A stretch of DNA of 64,000 nucleotides from Girardinichthys multiradiatus (GCF_021462225.1 NC_061798.1:24405320-24469319); one strand, 5' to 3'. Positions 44,001 to 57,299 are shown, counted from the stretch's first letter. Program-made: numbers and translations. The notes: generated from the sequence alone by a model not told the origin.

Positions 44001-45202
44001 AACAATGAAATTTCCCATTGCAAGCTTGTAGGTGCAATGGTACCAGCCAGTATGGTACTGCAATGTCTAAGCCATGACATGAATTAAACATTTAATCTCA
44101 CAATGCTGACTCAACACTCAATGGGAGAGATGTTGGCACTGCGGTTCAGTGTGGTACACTGTTACATATTTGACACTCCAGTCTGAACTCCCTCTTAGGG
44201 GAGCCACACAAACGATAGGCAGGAACAGCTGTCTTAAGACAGAAGCATACTTTATGGGCTGCTAAACTTTGGTGAAAGTTAAGCAAAGATATTGTTAATT
44301 TTTTGGCTTTATCTAAAAATGAAATGCTTTACTGTGGCTTTTCTGCAGAACCCTTCACAGAGAAAAAAGGGGTTAAAATCATATCGTATGGACGACGATA
44401 TCTAGTAAAAAAGATGTCTAATTTTGAGTATTTTAGGTTTGCAGGTGTTTCTGTGTTGAGTTAACAGTCCTCACTGGTTTGTTTATTGTTCTTATTGTAT
44501 TCCAGGTTGCGCCCTTGTTCCAACAATATATTGTTAACTGATTTTATACGTGGACCTTTGGAGTGAGAGTGCTTAGTGGTTTATTTTATGCTGGCAATGA
44601 ATGGTCCACAACCGCAACAACTCCAAAGTATAAAAAAGATTTTAATAAAGCACAAAAGTACACATATTGAGCTAAAACCACAAGGGTAGTGAACTGATGA
44701 TGCCTGTCTGTCCGTTTAAGCCCTACAGCTCCACCTTTACTGGTACCAAAAAAGGTAGAAAAGAAACCGTACGCATTATACAAAAACATTTGCAAACCTA
44801 CGCTAAGTCCAGTAAGGATGTAAAAGGTTTTTGTAAGAAGGGCTTCAGACTGGTGCATACAGACCTAATGCACAACGAAGCTGAAAGCACAAAAAAAGAT
44901 TCCAGAAAAGGGCACAGAACTTGACCAAGTAAACCTAACCTGTGCTCATAATTACTTTGTAGGATACTCTCTCCCACTAAGACCACTATTCTATTAGTTA
45001 CTGAAAAACATTGTAATAATTAAAAGACCCACAAAGCTAGCAAAACTGCTGTGCATCAGAGGTTGAACTCACAACCTGCTTCTGATTATAAATTCAGATT
45101 TTAATTTTAAATTGTAAGGAGCTTGACTAAAACAACATTTAGGTCATTGCACACATATTTCTATTATTGATGATGATTTGCAGTCAACAAGGTTTTGGAG
45201 TG

Positions 45203-45352
45203 TCATTTATTAAATGCCGAAATATATTTAGAGCATGCACACAGTAACCCAATGGATTGCAACTTCACAAATTGTTATTTATTAAATGCTAAATTATCTG
45301 ACATTTTGAGCATGCACTCAGCAACCCAGTGGAGTGCAACTGCACAAATCAA
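45203..45352. repeat. Diverged tandem duplication, about 75-bp unit
   Basis: Units 45203-45274 and 45275-45352 share ATTTATTAAATGC, GAGCATGCAC, CAACCCA(A/G)TGGA and TGCACAAAT-like parts in the same order. Confidence 0.75.
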
Positions 45353-46242
45353 TTCCCTATTTCCTATTTATTTAAACAATACCTGCTGTGGTTTGTAAAT
45401 GCACACATAAATGTGACAGGTTTCAGTTTTATTCTGTTTTAAAACTTCAAGAAGCTGCAGCTATACAGTAAAGACTGTGCTTCCCTCCCCACATCAGCAT
45501 TAGACCTGTAAATTGGTTTGGTAGAATGGATTGTATATTTGATATTTTGTTTAGATTTGTAGAAAAATTGGATCCAACTATAATGTGCAAAGAGTGCTCA
45601 ATATTTAATCCATAAGAAACCATTTTTATTTTATGTTGTCAATTGTCTTCAACATATTCCTCTTCTCTTTTAACAATGGTACAAGTATAGAAGTAATAAT
45701 CTTAATGCTGAATCCAGTTTGCTTTCGTTTTATAGATTTGGTTGAAGTGACGATGTCACAAGGTGTGACAAGGCTTCAGAAGGCCAGAAGTGGTATATAC
45801 CAATTCTAGCAAGTTTTGCGTCTGCCTCAAGGATATCCTTTAAAAGGATGTGAGTGGCCTAAACCACCTCTACTGACTCCTTCAGCTTTAATCGGAGCAC
45901 CTTCCAGATGACATAGCACCTCACCCTGTCCCTCAGTCCAACTAACACATAGATGAAGCTAAGTTCAGCCACTTATGTCTGGCATAATGTCCTTTCAGTC
46001 ATGAACCATATCTAATTTCCATAGAATAATTGAGAGCTTTGTTTCGGGCTCAGCCCTTTCATCACCATGGCAGACCAGGGGAGTGAAAAAGGCCTAGAGA
46101 TTAGGCCCCAATCTGTTTTTTGCATCTTCTGCTCTATTCTGCCATGACAGGATCCCCGTGGTAACTCTGGAGAAGCTGCAGGGACCCATAGCTCAGGTTA
46201 GAGAATAAGCCAACAAGCCAACTAATAACTGTGCACTTGACA

Positions 46243-46270
46243 AATCCCCTGTACCCCTGTACAGGGGATT
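46243..46270. repeat. Perfect 12-bp-arm palindrome
   Basis: AATCCCCTGTAC, loop CCCT, GTACAGGGGATT. Isolated; no transcription-unit context. Confidence 0.9.
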
Positions 46271-47189
46271 CCCATGTGATTCTCCTTCTACTACATTTTT
46301 GTCTGAATGGATGTATTTTTCTCTAAAACAGATTTAAAACCACACCTGACATTGTTCAACTAAGGTGTAATGTTTTTCAATTAGTAATATCGCACCAGGA
46401 AAGTCTCTAAAGATCAAAGTGCAACAATGTTAGCAGGTAAGTGGACACAATAGAGCAAAGTATGGGATACTATAAATAGTAATTGACTTTAGTTTACCCA
46501 AAATTGATCTGGTAACATTAGCCTTGGGACCTGCCTTGAGACAATGCTTAGCACCAGAGTACTCGTGTGCAAAAAATTACCTACCACTGAATTTATAAAG
46601 TATGAAAGATGGCAGAATTTTGTCAAATGATTTAAATACATATTTTTTGACTGACTAAAGTGCTAGCCTTATGTATTCATTAGATGTTCTCTTTAAATTT
46701 AAAGCAATTCTAATTATAAAAAGAACTTGGTGGACATCTACAACTACACATTTAGAGCAAGACAAACCATTTTTAGAGTATTTATCTGTGATGGACATTC
46801 AGTGGAGCCACAGGACTTTAGCCTTAGATATAACAAGAAACAAAACAGTCTGCAGTGCTGTATTGCTACAAAGGCAGATGGTGAGTGTACAAGGGTTCAC
46901 TTTACCATTGCACCAGGAGCTAGTTATACTGCGTGTGATCAGATGGTTAAATAAATCATGAGTATTAAGAAGCCTGGGTGAAATCCCCAAGGTTTATACT
47001 GTGTTGTAGTCAAACAGATTTTGCAGACTATGCAAACAATGGGGTTTCATTAAGTATAAGAGGAAATTCAGATTTAGGGGTGCAATAAAGCAGTTTGTTT
47101 TGTGAGGCAAAGTATGGCAGTGGGTCACTGAAATCTCAAACAGTTGCTTTGTCACTTTAAATGATGAGAACAGTATTAAAAACTATCTG

Positions 47190-47480
47190 AGATATGTGGA
47201 GGACTAATCCAAAGCAGTGCATAATTGTGCAGTGGAAGAAAAGGAAAATGTTTTAACAACTAAAATCCGGAAACGTGTGGTGTGCATTTTTGATCAGCCT
47301 GCTTTACTCTAATACCAGTAAATGATATTTGGCACAATAAAAATATTGAATTGCCTACAGAAGGAACCTAAGTAGTAGACAGAGTCCACCAGCACTGTTC
47401 AATTCGTCATCCACAAATGGAAAGACAACAGCAAACCTATCAAGACCCCTAAACTGACAGACTGAGCAAGAAAAGCCTTA
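47190..47480 (+). pseudogene. Tc1-like relic
   Basis: Contains GCATAATTGTGCAGTGGAAG, a recognisable part of a fish Tc1 element's non-coding shoulder, and further on CATCCACAAATGGAAAG and AACAGCAAACCTATCAAGAC, which echo transposase-coding sequence. No frame survives. Recognition is from memory of the family. Confidence 0.55.
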
Positions 47481-47569
47481 TTCAGAAAATGTCAACAGAC
47501 AATTGTCCTTTTGAAAATTAAAACATGTACATTAGGTGTTTAATAAATTCAGTCAATACTTGGTTAAGG

Positions 47570-48170
47570 CTTTTTATTTATTTTAAGGTTTCTGAATTAC
47601 TTCATTAATGAGGCGTGTCATTATGGTGATCAGCCTGTTGGCTGATGGGAACTTCACAATGGATCCCAAGGGTTTTTATGTGTCGCTCCACCCTGGGGTC
47701 TTGATTTCCCAATATAATGCAAATTTTACTTTTATCTGAAAAGAGGACTTTGCAACAGCCCAGCAATTTTTTGCCTTAGCCAAGCTAAGATGCTTCTTTT
47801 ACTGTCTTCGGTTCAGGAGTAGCCTAACACAGGGAATGAGACATTTGTTGTCCATGTCCTAGATATATCGGTATGGGCTTGCTCTTGAAGCAGTGACTCC
47901 ATCTGCAAACAACACCTTGGAAATCTCCCCAAAACTGTTGATCTGGCTCTGTTATACTATACCTGTGATTTGTATACTTTTTCTACCACACTTGTTTCTT
48001 CAACTTAACTTTCCATTACAATTCTTGGATACCTTACTCTGTGAATATCCAGGTTCTTTAGAAATTAACTTTTGTGGCTTATCTTTATGGAGGATGTCTA
48101 TGATGTTTGATTGGCTTGTAGTATCCCAAAATATCAATTATGTGGCGCAAATAACATTTTCCAGCTTTGT
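47570..48170 (-). pseudogene. Tc1 transposase relic on the minus strand
   Basis: Sequence such as GAAAAGAGGACTTTG, CTTAGCCAAGCTAAGATGCTTCT, GTTCAGGAGTAGCC, CATGTCCTAGATA and TCTTTATGGAGGATGTC is the antisense of the N-terminal and early catalytic part of a DD34E Tc1 transposase. Many stops and indels. It abuts the next Tc1 element at 48208. Confidence 0.65.
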
Positions 48171-48207
48171 TTGGGTGGGGTTATTGAATCTGATTCCTTT
48201 ATATGTA

Positions 48208-49473
48208 CAGGGGTCGAACAATGAAACTGAAACACCTGGTTTTAGACCACAATAATTTATTAGTATGGTGTAGGGCCTCCTTTTGCGGCCAATACAGCGT
48301 CAATTCATCATGGGAATGATATATACAAGTCCTGCACAATGGTCAGAGGGATTTTAAGCCATTCTTCTTGCAGGATAGTGGCCAGGTCACTACGTGATAC
48401 TGGTGGAGGAAAACGTTTCCTGACTCACTCCTCCAAAACACCCCAAAGTGGCTCAATAATATTTAGATCTGGTGACTGTGCCATGGGAGATGTTCAACTT
48501 CACTTTCATGTTCATCAAACCAATCTTTCACCAGTCTTGCTGTGTGTATTGGTGCATTGTCATCCTGATACACGGCACCACCTTCAGGATACAATGTTTG
48601 AACCATTGGATGCACATGGTCCTCAAGAATGATTCGGTAGTCCTTGGCAGTGACACATACATCTAGCATGAATATTGGGCCAAGGGAATGCCATGATATG
48701 GCAGCACAAACCATCACTGATCCACCCCCATGCTTCACTCTGGGCATGCAACAGTCTGGATGGTACGCTTCTTTGGGGCTTCTCCACACCGTAACTCTCC
48801 CGGATGTGGGGAAAACAGTAAAGGTGGACTCATCAGAGAACAATACATGTTTCACATTGTCCACAGCCCAAGATTTGCGCTCCTTGCACCATTGAAACCG
48901 ACGTTTGGCATTGGCATGAGTGACCAAGGGTTTGGCTATAGCAGCCCGGCCGTGTATTTTGACCCTGTGGAGCTCCCTACGGACAGTTCTGGTGGAAACA
49001 GGAGAGTTGAGGTGCACATTTAATTCTGCCGTGATTTGGGCAGCCGTGGTTTTATGTTTTTTGGATACAATTCGGGTTAGCACCTGAACATCCCTTTCAG
49101 ACAGCTTCCTCTTGCGTCCACAGTTAATCCTGTTGGATGTGGTTCGTCCTTCTTGGTGGTATGCTGACATTACCCTCGATACCGTGGCTCTTGATACATT
49201 ACAAAGACTTGCTGTCTTGGTCACAGATGCGCCAGCAAGACGTGCACCAACAATTTGTCCTCTTTTGAACTCTGGTATGTCACCCATAATGTTGTGTGCA
49301 TTTCAATATTTTGAGGAAACCTGTTCTCTTACCTTGCTAATCGAACCTTCACACTCTGCTCTTACTGGTGCAATGTGCAATCAATGAAGACTGGCTACCA
49401 GGCTGGTCCAATTTAGCCATGAAACCTCCCACACTAAAATGACAGGTGTTTCAGTTTCATTGTCCAACCCCTG
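48208..49473 (-). mobile_element. Tc1/mariner element, full length but inactivated
   Basis: 1266 bp with TA duplications (48206-48207 and 49474-49475) and inverted ends starting CAGGGGTYGRACAATGAAAC, about 31 bp with two mismatches. One minus-strand transposase gene inside, broken (next entry). Confidence 0.9.
48300..49287 (-). pseudogene. Tc1 transposase, frameshifted before the catalytic Glu
   Basis: The frame opens at 49287 (MGDIPEFKRG) and runs 274 codons: helix-turn-helix region, GRKRKLSERD linker, HVLFSDESTF (first Asp), GGGSVMV and YQDDNAPIH (second Asp). After EHLPW a small deletion shifts the frame (ends HSHQI). In the next frame QSPDLNIIEPLWGVLEE continues with the catalytic Glu, then a TGA precedes VRKRFPPP. 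Two lesions, so inactive, but otherwise well preserved. Confidence 0.88.
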
Positions 49474-49629
49474 TATGTATTGTACATGCTTTGGTCATTT
49501 GAGATGCTAGTTCAAATGCATGCTAAATATTACTGAGGACTGATTGGTTTCGGATAACTTTGTTTTCTTTAATAGGGGAAATCATCCTTTCTAAACTGCT
49601 TTTTGTATTTACCCAGGATTTCTTTATCT

Positions 49630-50713
49630 GATGATACATTTCTTGATGATGATGAGTAAGCCAACAAGCAACATGCAAGACCCCCTTCAGTTTGTTTTTT
49701 GCCGTGGAGTTGCCATCATACACCTTCTTCAACACACGCCATGTCATTTCGACAAAGCTGGCATCAATGTGAAGATCACATTCTTTGATTTTTCCAGTGC
49801 ATTTAACACATTTCAACCTGATTTGCTTTGTCAGAAACTCCAGAAGACTCAGGTGGAGGCCTCAAAATCACATGGATCAAAGACTATCTGACAAACAGAC
49901 CACAGTTTGTGAGCCTGAAGGGTATTCAATTTGTGAGACTGACTTCCTGCTGACCAGGTAGTCAGCAGCACAGGAGCACCACAGGGTATCATAGATAGAC
50001 AAGAAGCTAAGTACAGGGAGCTGGTGAACCACTTTGTGGCATGGTGTAGAAACAATCATCTCATCTTGAACGTAAATAAAACAAAGGAGATGATTGTAGA
50101 TTTTAAGAGAAACAAGAATAGGACAAACACTATTTCCATCATGAGAGATGAAGTAGAGGTGGTGGAGGAGTATAAATACCTCAATGTTCACCTAGAAAAT
50201 AAACTGGAGTGGAGATGCAACTGTAACGCCGTCTTCAAGAAGAGGCAGAGCAGACTGTACTTCTTGAGGAAGGTAATTCAGTGTTTGCAGCAAGATGTTG
50301 CATATCTTCTATAAGTCTGTTGTGGAGAGTGTGATCTCTTCTGCCATCATCTGGTGGGGAAGCAGCATCAGAGCCAGGGACTTAAAAGCCCAACAAGCTA
50401 TTTAAGAAGGCTGGCTCTGTTCTAGGGACTCCTCTTGAACCTCTGGAGATCATTGTACAAAGAAGGATTCTTCATAAAATGAAGAACATTATGGAGAACC
50501 CTGAGCATCTTTTTCGTGGACTGTCGTACAACAACGCAGTGTCTTCAGTCAGAGACTTTTTCAGATCTGCTGTAAGACAGACCGCTACAGGAGAGCCTTC
50601 CTGCCCACAGCCTTCAGCATCTACAATGGCTTTTTGAAGAAACCTGTTTAATATGAGCTACAATATTGAATTCCCCTTTGGGATTACTAAAGTATTTTTG
50701 AATTGAATTGAAT
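49630..50713 (+). pseudogene. Second Rex1-like LINE copy, deleted in the active site
   Basis: Close relative of 12984-14866, starting at the DPLQF(V/A) region. It keeps FFDFSSAFNT and SSTGAPQG, then jumps directly to RQEAKYRELVNHFVAWC. The roughly 130 bp that encode the catalytic YSDDS and its flanks are missing. The tail carries the same GGGATTACTAAAG and GAATTGAATTGAA end. 5' truncated, with stops and frameshifts. Confidence 0.85.
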
Positions 50714-50714
50714 G

Positions 50715-51870
50715 ATCCAAAACATTAAATGTGATAAAAACAACAGGGGGATATACTTTCTCACACCTATGCATAGATTACATTATAGCTGAGTCAGATT
50801 AAAACACACTTTCACAAAGGACTATTGCTGAAGTTTCCCGATATTTGCTTGTGGTGTTTTGAAATCATTTCCCAAGTGAGAGCAATAAACTATACATTTG
50901 TATGTCACTAATACATACAAATGTTACAGTTTCACATACAATTGTTGCATTCGGTTTCGACTTGTATGTCGGCAGTTTTTACGATCTCATATACCACTCT
51001 TAAAGAGCGAGATAATTTTCTAATCCCTTCCCTATTTCTATTTTTGCTAGGCTGACATCCACACTGTTTCTTTGTCTTAGTATTTTGCACTAGTTTTATA
51101 TCGTCTAAATCTATGCTCATCAAAATGTATAATCTGAAAATGTGTTTGCTTCTTTCACTTCAAAGTTTCTTTGTGCGGTGTGTAATGCATATTTGCAGAT
51201 TTCAAATGGAAAATGAGGGCATTGCATGTGCATAAAACTGAATGAGTCACATTTGTCTGTCATCTGTTTGATCAGAGACGCCCTCAGTTTTCCCACATTT
51301 TTAAATGTGATCTTCAGTATATGAATTTATCTGCAAAGGTTGAGGTTGTGTGTCTGGTTTGACATGTGTGTGACTGTCTGAAGCCCACTCAGGCATCCTA
51401 ATGTAGACGGAGAAGGTCTCTCTTGTTTTCCCCAGTGATGTTGATTGGGAAACAGCTCCAGGCAACCTTCAGGCTGTGACTCTAACTCTAGGCTCTGACT
51501 CCGCTGCTTTATCTTGTTTTAATATCTCAAAGTAAAAGCACATGGAGCGTCTAAATGTTTATGCATGCATCTCTGTTTACACATGTGACTACGTGTGCTC
51601 TGGTCACTGACTGCACAACAGAAGTGGACATGTAGCCCCCAGGTATGAAAATCAAAGCCAGCACAGACGTACCTTATACCTCACAGCAGGGAACAACTTT
51701 GTTGTTTACAAAACAGAAGTCAGAATATAAAGCAGTTTGGGAGAGCACTCTTTTTCATTACAGAAAGGTTACCATATCAAACATTTCCCTGATTAGTTTA
51801 TAGTCTCAGTCTCTGGCTTTAAGATCTTTGAGTTTCATTCTATGGGAACAGTCATCAAAAACGCACATAT
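50715..51870. other. No gene recognised; possible conserved non-coding stretch
   Basis: 51180-51600 is non-repetitive, mixed-composition sequence without open frames and could be conserved regulatory sequence. Nothing firmer is supportable. Confidence 0.35.
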
Positions 51871-51876
51871 AGTACC

Positions 51877-52760
51877 TTGCAAAACTAGTCATACCCTTCG
51901 AACTTTTCAAAAATATTATTTCACATTACAACCCAAAGTTGTATTTTACTAGGGCCTTTTTACTAGACGAACATTAAATAGTGTGCAGCCATAAAGTGCA
52001 AGAAAAAGGGTTCCTGTTTTCAAAATATGTTTGTAAAAAAATATATATGAAAACTGTTTCATATATTTGTATTGCCATAGATTTATATTAAGCCCCTTCC
52101 ATTCTGATTCCCAACCAACTACATTCAGAGTCCAACTATGTGTTAACTTAATTTCAGTGGGAATACACAGTCATATTGAATAAATCAAAGTTATATTTAA
52201 AGCCTCTATTTCATTTCTGTTGATGATTTTCCGCTTACAGCTAATGCAAACCTACCTTTTAAGATTAGAATATTACATCAGACCAATAAAAAAATATTTT
52301 AATACAGAAATGTGGGTTTAACAAATATATGTTTAATACACAGTTACTTATAAAGGTACTTTTAATCTTACCAACAAGCCTCACTGGAATGGATATTCTA
52401 AATGATTGAAAATTACTGTAGATATCCTCTATACGGCTTCTAAGGTTGATAGAGAACATTGGTGAACTAACACATTGGAAAGGTCAGAGACAGTGTTAGT
52501 GTTTGATAGTTTTAAGCTGGATTAAGGTATAAAATAACATCCCAAGCTTTGAATATCTTATAGAGTACTGTTCTATTAGCCTAAAATAAAAAAGGGTATG
52601 GCCGAAGACTCACTAGTGGGGCAGGGGTTTACCTTCCAGCAGGATAACACTAAACATACAGCCTTTACTGCTAACCATTCAACTCTTAAGTTTTCTGCAC
52701 ACAGTACTGGATGTTTTTAAACATAAATGTTTCCATAGTTCCCTTCTGCTATTCAGTCTG
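51877..52760 (+). pseudogene. Tc1-like relic
   Basis: The left end, AGTACCTTGCAAAACTAGTCATACCC, is a decayed copy of a known fish Tc1 terminus. Near 52625-52665 the frame FTFQQDNTKHTAF is the second-Asp block of a Tc1 transposase. No right terminus or open frame found. Confidence 0.6.
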
Positions 52761-52769
52761 TCCGCTGTG

Positions 52770-54136
52770 CAAAAATGTGGCCTATAGTATACAAGTGTTA
52801 ATATTTTTTTTTGCCTGCACCTCAAAGTAGAATTTCAGGACATCAAGTCAAAGACTAGAAGCTGTAAAGTTTTCATTGCTTTTTGAATTATAGTTTTATT
52901 TTTTGGAGCACAAACACACGAATGTACAAACTCTCTCTTTTAGCCTTTTCCATGGTCTGTTATGTGAGACTTTACAAGTCTACAGTGAACCACATGGTAG
53001 GTGCAATCACTGTATCTACACTGCTCAATTAACAGTTCTGTTTTCAAAGACTCATCAAATTCAATGTATGTCTTAACAGATCTAACAGTCTAACAACTAT
53101 TCAGGATTATATTAATGATCTTGAGAAAGTATGACAACTCCCTATTTAACAGTATGCTATGGCCAGCAATATATTCTGATAGAGTGGTTTGTGTGGATGA
53201 TTGTTCTCCGGTGCATCACTGAAGGAAGGAGAAAGATATAGCTGTTGGGTTAGTATGGAGAAGCGCTAAAATCAGAATGTAAGAATCACTGCCAGGTGTT
53301 TGAACTTTGAAAAAGGCAGCATTTCAGTTTGAAGCGTAAAGGATAAAGGTTTGTTGAAGCCGATGGGGATTCGTTGTCTCTGCCTATGTCTTTCACGCCT
53401 GATTGAGCTTTTACCTGCAACCACAGTCACACAAAGGGTGTACAGCAGGATGAGACACCTTTTGTTGGAGGTCTACAGATTGATTTTGAAGTCTACACTA
53501 AGCCTGTGAGGGATTTTACTCTAAAATAATGGCAGCTGAAATAATGATTCAGCAATTGAGTCACTATGCAAACACCATCAAAACAAATTAGCTCCACGTT
53601 TATTTTTTGCTAGATTAATTGCGGGCAAAGTGGTTTTAAGTGTACTGCTGGGTGTTGTGAATTATTGTACGGCAGGTAATATGAGGTAAAACATAACTAT
53701 TGGATTTATTTAGTAATTAATAGCTATAATTAGTTTAAAAGTGTATTGTGATAAGACCTCATACAAAGTACAAGTAGCCAATCTACAACATCAGATTTAT
53801 GTATGGACTTCATTCTGTTCAGTATAGGTTTATATGCTTTCAAACCTCTGACACTGATGAAATTGTAGAAATAAGATATAACATAATACTGAATCGATCT
53901 GAAAATTATATCATTGTTTTTCTCCCCACTCTGTTTTTACCTTTGATGAGACGTCACAGCACCTCAGTGTGCAGGCTTCAATTAGACAGAAAGAGCTGTG
54001 GGAGTTTCGACAAGTGCAAGAAGTGTGTGAATACAGAGCGCAGCATAACAAGAGCACGTCTCAAACAATAGTATTTATCTTTCAGAGAGCTTTCTATACA
54101 CTATGCACACTCACACACACAAACACACATGCACAT

Positions 54137-54173
<37 letters not shown>

Positions 54174-56820
54174 AGACACACACACACAGAGAGAGAAAGA
54201 GAGATCTGCACAGAGATCTCAAGAGGGATGCAGCAAAAGCATTAGAAAGCTGTCTCTATTCACTTTCATCTCTTATCTCTTTTTAATACTTCCTCCGTTC
54301 TGGAGTTTTTTTTTTCTTCTTCTTTTCATGCTGCTCTAAGTTTCTCAGCTGTTATTTTACCAGCTCGAAGTGTTTCTCAAGTAGACTCCAAATCAGTCAG
54401 TGAATGGCTGTTTGTAAAGGTACAAAGACCTAAAAACTACAGGCTACCTTCAAGATGTTCAAGGACAGTGTATGTGGCCTGAACATGTGAATGTACAAGC
54501 TAGTTCATATCTCTTGCATTATCTTCCCACCTCTCTTGTCCTGAATAACACAGCCAGCTGACTCATATCCATTAAGAGGTTCTCTGCAGCTTCATTCCGT
54601 CGCAAGTTGTGAAATTGCACTGAGTATGTACATGCGCATACATCTGACCATGTGTGTCCGTCTCTGCAGCGTGGGAATGACTGTGTGTTTAACTGTGTTT
54701 AAGTGTGGATACGTGTGGATGTCTGCCCTTCACACTGCTCATGCTTCATTTGTCTGCTGAATGAGACCAGAATCTCTTGCTATTCACTTGAGAATATTTT
54801 CTCTACCAGTGCGCTGCTTCAGTAAGCACTCTTAATGGTAAGCCGATATTGTGTGTGGCATGTGTGCACAGAATTTGTACAGGCATATGGGTATCTTAAA
54901 GTAGATTTGTTCTAAAACTTCGGTGCTGCTTTTCTTTTTGCTTGTGTGTGTATGTGTGCATGTGAACATGCAAGGACTTTTCTGACTTACTTTGGTTGGT
55001 ACAAGTACATCAAAGTGTTTAAGGTCAAAAGGGCCCAAGAGAGGAAGATGAGAAGGCCAAACCCAGAAATATTGAGAGAAAGTAAACTAATTCACCCTTT
55101 GCTCCCTTTATTTTTTGCCTTAAGTACTCTCCCTGCATGTTTCACACACTCTTATTTTCCTCCTTCATCTTGACCTTCTCATTACCCCTGGAACTCATTT
55201 CCCCACTTTCTTTTGTACATACATGCACACATAGCTCACACACTTTTCTTTATCAAAGTTGTAAAAATCACCCATATAAATGCATAGGGTCTTCTCTGGG
55301 GAAAAGCAGTGAGAGAGGCAGAAAGAGAGGGTTTGCTCCTCTGAACCTAGCCTTGATTTTCTAAATATCAACTTTTATTGCTCTTTCTTTCTTGTATGGC
55401 AGCCGCAATTGCTAACTCTGGCTGTGATGTTGTTGTATTTGTGTTATTATGCCCAAAGAGGATCCTTGCTGGGAAAATTGGCCTGAGTTCACCACCAGGA
55501 TAAATGACCAAAAAGGCTTTATAATACGCATGCATAATGGCCTGTGCATGTACGTTATTTTGACTGTTTGTATTTGTGAATTCTTGTTTGCCCTGTGCTT
55601 TGAATGTGTTCACTCATCTGTGTGTGCTTGATAATGATATTCATGAATTATGCATGTGGTGTGATGCTTTTCATTCAATTTCAGCTCTTATTTTCTCCCC
55701 AAACAACATCACAAAGGCGGGTCTCTGGGCATTTGGCTGTAAATAAACTTGAACTAATAGACTTCAACTGTGGGCAGCACCCGTCTACAATGCACTCACC
55801 GGGGAGCAAGCTTAACAAACTGCCTACAGGCGCTGTTCTCAGGTCAGCTCTTATGCATTGCTCTTGACTTTTCGGGTGCTGGTGAGGTTAAGGAAAACAT
55901 ATCTAACGTAACCTTTGTGAGGCACTGTTGCTCCAGCATATATTGAAAATAAATAAATAAGGGGAAAAAAAGCAGAGCATAGCCAGAAAAGTGTACTTGC
56001 ATAAATTACCATGTTATATCAACACAGGTCTACATGCCCTCAGCAGGAATTGATAATTAAATCAAAATAATTTATTTTATGAGGGTTGATTGTGTCTTTC
56101 GGCTATCTCCATAAACTTTCTGAGTATGCAGGGCTACAATCGTGTGGAAAGGTGTGTGTCATAGAGTTCAAGTTGCATTTACTATTTATTTATGAAGAGT
56201 TGGAATGAGGAAGTATGTTGCCATACATGATTGCCCATGTTACTTGTCTATGACCTGTGACCTTGTCCTCTGTTATCACTTTATGCTTGTGACTGCACAG
56301 TGGCTCGGAGCACTGCCCCTCCTTCCATGTTTTTCCTTCTCTCTCTCTTTTTCACCTTCTCCTTTCCTTCCCTGTTTGTTGTGCTTAATTGCTCATTAAA
56401 TCCTTGGAGCTTCCCCTTTTAGTGCCTGGGGTGCCCTGTTCAGCACTTGTAATATTGGAGATTTGTAAGTGTAGGCCTGCTATGCATGTACTGTATGTAT
56501 ATGCATGTATGTGGTTGTGTTTGCAGCAATGTGAGGGAAGTCAATAATATGATTTTGCAGCAGATATTCACCTAAATCTTTGCTTGAAGCAACAGAAGTC
56601 ATGTTGCTATTGTATTTTAGGACACCGTTTTGTTGTGTAGGTGTACAACTTGTATTGCTCCTGTTACTGATTTTGTAGATGTAGAAAATGTTTACAGTAG
56701 TGTCCCTTGGGTTAGATTGCAGGGGATATTGTGGGAGTACTGAGTATCAGTGTTTCTTTTAAAGGCTGTCTGGTCCTAATAGAGTCATTGCTAAAGATGT
56801 GACCTCCTTCTTGGCAAATA
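52770..56820. other. No gene recognised
   Basis: Contains the (CA)n array at 54107-54188. The stretch 55440-55700 has TGCATAAT/ATTATGCAT-type motifs, little repetition and no coding texture, so it might be conserved non-coding sequence. Open frames such as 53969-54286 are driven by the CA repeat. Confidence 0.5.
54107..54188. repeat. (CA)n microsatellite
   Basis: Mostly CA dinucleotides with a few interruptions (CACATG, ATGAGA). Confidence 0.95.
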
Positions 56821-56824
56821 ATTG

Positions 56825-57260
56825 AGCTTGTTCCCAGTGAGGGTCTCACAATGGCTGCTCCTTGTCACTAACTCATTTTGTGATGTTCATGGAGAAGGGA
56901 AACATGTCTGGCTTTTGCAGATGATGTGGTTTCGTCAGCACCTTCAGTGTGCACTGGTTGCCAAGGGTCTCAGACAGAAAAAAATGTATTGCTCAATCCT
57001 AAATAAAAGTTACTCTGCCCCAAACAGAGGAGTTCAAATATACTGGTTTATTGTTCATGGTTGATGGTAAGTGGAGTGTGCTTGATAGACAGTTTGGGGC
57101 CTCATCTGCAGTAAAGCAGGCGCTGTTCAGACTTGTTGTGTTACCAAAAAACAAAGCACTCAATTTACTGGTTTGTTCATGTTCTGACTCACATCTGTGG
57201 TCATGAGATATGGATCATGACCAAAAGAATGAGTAATCAACTTAGTGGCATGTAGAAATT
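56825..57260 (+). pseudogene. Rex3/RTE-type LINE relic
   Basis: Decayed frames in the order of an RTE reverse transcriptase: LADDVVSSA (catalytic FADD block), EEF(K)Y-like GAGGAGTTCAAATAT, then CTCATCTGCAGTAAAGCAGGC and LSIYWSVHVLTHICGHEIWIMTKRM, matching the usual YGHELWVMTERM block. No 3' tail or open frame. Confidence 0.65.
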
Positions 57261-57299
57261 AGTCACATTGGAAGCTATAGTTCTTTAACAAATAAAGTG

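Larger units (their letters stand above)
41060..47185. other. No gene recognised
   Basis: AT-rich sequence with T-runs (41880-42070). A short Tc1 scrap at about 42085-42145 reads LKWPTQSPDLFRLSTK, a decayed form of the SPDLNPIE block. The frames at 44586-44924 on both strands have no recognisable content. A balanced-composition stretch near 42960-43090 may be conserved non-coding sequence. Confidence 0.5.

Noticed and set aside
44586..44990. Overlapping frames on both strands with plausible composition
   Set aside because: No motif, splice context or family resemblance; could not support a gene.
45020..45110. tRNA- or SINE-like B-box (GGTTGTGAGTTCAACC on the minus strand)
   Set aside because: No matching A-box or cloverleaf pairing could be built around it.
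48463..49287. Reading the 274-codon frame as an active transposase
   Set aside because: The catalytic Glu block is out of frame and followed by a stop.
53969..54286. 105-codon frame with His/Thr repeats
   Set aside because: Produced by translation through the (CA)n microsatellite.
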